From: an uncultured Lysobacteraceae bacterium
GTDB taxonomy: Bacteria > Pseudomonadota > Gammaproteobacteria > Xanthomonadales > Rhodanobacteraceae
DNA: 6,824 bases
Assembly: GCA_946480705.1 (NCBI GenBank)
Contig: CAMLLF010000219.1
Location: 1 to 6,824 of the forward strand
Reading direction: 5' to 3'
A model generated the notes under the pieces. The model made no database searches. It was given only the letters and a program-made list of their open reading frames with translations, and had not been told where the DNA came from. Both the position numbers and the translations under genes were made by a program. Each line of letters begins with the position of its first letter. Within the stretch, counting starts at the first letter, position 1. Shown piece after piece: positions 5,706 through 6,824 of this stretch.

Positions 5706-6824
5706 TCACTGACAGGTAGCGCTGCCGCCCCAGCTCACGCTGAACTCGCTCGCGCTCACGAACGTCGAGTTCCACGACAGGCTGTCGCTGCCGGCGCCGC
5801 CGAAACGCAGATCCTTCGTATCCGACTGGTTGCCCGTGATCGAGTCGCTGCCGCCGTTGCCGAACAGGTAGTCGCGCGTGTCGGAACTCGTCGCATAACC
5901 GTCGACCGTGTCGTCGTCGGCATTGCCGAAGGCGAAGTTGCGTCCTTCGACCGCGCGCAGACGGTCGTTGCCGCTGTTGCCGAACGTGAAGTCGGTGCCA
6001 TTGCCCGAATTCAGGCGATCGTTGCCCGAGCCCGCGAACACGAAGTCGCTGCCGTCGGCGCCGTCGAGCGTGTCGTCGTTGTTGCCGCCGAACAGGAAGT
6101 CCGCATCCGCATCGCCGCGACCGTAGTCGTTGCCGTCGCCGCCGAACACGATGTCGAGGCCGGTGCCGCCGAGCAGATGGTCGTTGCCCGAACCGCCGAA
6201 CGCCACGTCGAGACTGCCGTCGCCGGCGATGTAGTCGCTGTCGTCGCCGCCGAACAGGAAGTCGCTGTCCGCGCCGCCCTGGATGTGATCGAGGCCGGTG
6301 CCGCCGAACACGAGGTCGAGGCCGTTGCCGCCGACGATGAGGTCCATGTACGCGTTGCCGAACAGCAGGTCGGTGCCGTCGCCGCCGTCGATCGCATCGC
6401 AGCCGTCGCCGCCGAACACGAGATCCGGATCGGCTTCACCGCGGATCACGTCCCAGCCCGGGCCGCCGAACAGGATGTCGAAGCCGTTGCCGCCGTTGAT
6501 CGTGTCGAGGCCGTCGTTGCCGAACGCGATATCGACGCCGTCGTTGCCGCTGATGCGGTCGTCGCCGCGATTGCCGAACAGCAGGTCGATGTCGGCGCCG
6601 CCTTCGATGACGTCGTTGCCCGCGTTGCCGAACACCAGATCGATGCCGGCGTCGCCGAACAGGAACTCGTCCTTCTTCTGCGTGTTGTCGTTGCCGAAGA
6701 TGATGTCGGTCGCGTTGCCGCCGCGGATCGTGTCGGATTCGGCGTTGCCGAACAGCAGGTCGATGCCGTCATTGCCGTTGATGACGTCTTCCGGGTCCCA
6801 CCCGCCGCCAACGTCGAGACATTC
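5706..6824 (-). CDS. RTX-like Gly/Asp-rich repeat protein (C-terminal 372 residues; start beyond window)
   Basis: The frame is open from the window edge to a TGA at 5706-5708, so this is the C-terminal part of a longer gene; the start is not in the window. Almost all of it is built of units of the form FG-[GN]-x-G-x-D-x-h-x-G-G-x-G-x-D-h-h (h hydrophobic), a variant of the GGxGxDxhx calcium-binding repeat of RTX proteins that fold as a parallel beta-roll. Thirteen units of exactly 18 residues run without interruption (5931-6632); flanking units are 9, 13, 18, 20 and 22 residues long. Acidic ligand positions fade towards the C-terminus. The protein ends in SVSWGGSATCQ, without the usual hydrophobic type I secretion tail, and carries three cysteines in the window, which is uncommon for RTX proteins. 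It is probably exported and calcium-binding, as an adhesin, surface protein or enzyme whose active domain lies outside the window. It is convergent with the lipoprotein gene. Confidence 0.88.
   Translation of the reverse strand, partial: ECLDVGGGWDPEDVINGNDGIDLLFGNAESDTIRGGNATDIIFGNDNTQKKDEFLFGDAGIDLVFGNAGNDVIEGGADIDLLFGNRGDDRISGNDGVDIAFGNDGLDTINGGNGFDILFGGPGWDVIRGEADPDLVFGGDGCDAIDGGDGTDLLFGNAYMDLIVGGNGLDLVFGGTGLDHIQGGADSDFLFGGDDSDYIAGDGSLDVAFGGSGNDHLLGGTGLDIVFGGDGNDYGRGDADADFLFGGNNDDTLDGADGSDFVFAGSGNDRLNSGNGTDFTFGNSGNDRLRAVEGRNFAFGNADDDTVDGYATSSDTRDYLFGNGGSDSITGNQSDTKDLRFGGAGSDSLSWNSTFVSASEFSVSWGGSATCQ
5931..6632 (-). repeat. Thirteen 54-bp tandem repeats within the RTX-like gene
   Basis: Thirteen consecutive coding units of 54 bases each encode 18 residues beginning FG. 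At DNA level they recur as variants of ttgccgccgaacaggaagtc on the plus strand. They are related but not identical, so the array is an old expansion and not a recent slippage product. The last unit, at 5931-5984, has lost most of the second Gly-Asp motif. Confidence 0.85.

Noticed and set aside
5706..6632. CRISPR-like or satellite array in the right third
   Set aside because: The 54-base periodicity is coding: every unit translates in one frame to FG...D repeats, and there are no unique spacers between identical repeats.
6633..6635. GTG at 6635 as the start of the repeat protein
   Set aside because: The frame stays open upstream to the window edge and continues the same repeat pattern, so this codon is internal.

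Overview
The window is GC-rich and looks like a gammaproteobacterium close to the Xanthomonadaceae/Lysobacteraceae. This is an inference from gene style: a TonB-dependent receptor with strong cgc/ggc codon preference, a small Pro/Ala-linker lipoprotein, and intergenic GGGAATCGGGAATCG-type repeats. There is no rRNA or housekeeping marker, so the placement is tentative.

Layout. (a) 1-240 is a mosaic of two short, oppositely oriented coding-like scraps. One is a sugar-ABC-permease-like fragment on the minus strand. The other is a plus-strand fragment with a different codon style (agg, cgg, ggg, acg rich). Neither is a complete gene here, and the region does not match its neighbours. (b) 241-557 holds no gene I can support. 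(c) 558-1244 encodes an intact 228-residue orphan protein. After a perfect GC-rich hairpin (1275-1304), 1379-1908 holds a decayed second copy of the same gene, readable only by joining four segments across three frames. (d) 1909-2290 is the leader of the next gene, with a 12-bp perfect palindrome and two adjacent hairpins. (e) 2291-4786 is a complete TonB-dependent outer-membrane receptor followed by a strong intrinsic terminator. (f) 4787-5154 is intergenic and carries a 103-bp nested inverted-repeat element with its own hairpin and T-run. (g) 5155-5568 is a 137-residue four-cysteine lipoprotein, followed by a bidirectional terminator. (h) 5706-6824 on the minus strand is the C-terminal 372 residues of an RTX-like glycine/aspartate repeat protein whose start lies beyond the right edge.

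How the genes relate. The receptor, the lipoprotein and the repeat protein are separated by terminators, so they look like independent transcription units and not an operon. The receptor and lipoprotein would act at the outer membrane, and the repeat protein is probably exported. The orphan gene and its decayed copy are a tandem duplication in which one member has been lost. No CRISPR, tRNA, rRNA, transposase or recognisable defence module is visible. The least explained items are the orphan protein family, the strictly periodic 18-residue repeat protein with its degenerate tail, the four-cysteine lipoprotein domain and the 103-bp structured repeat.
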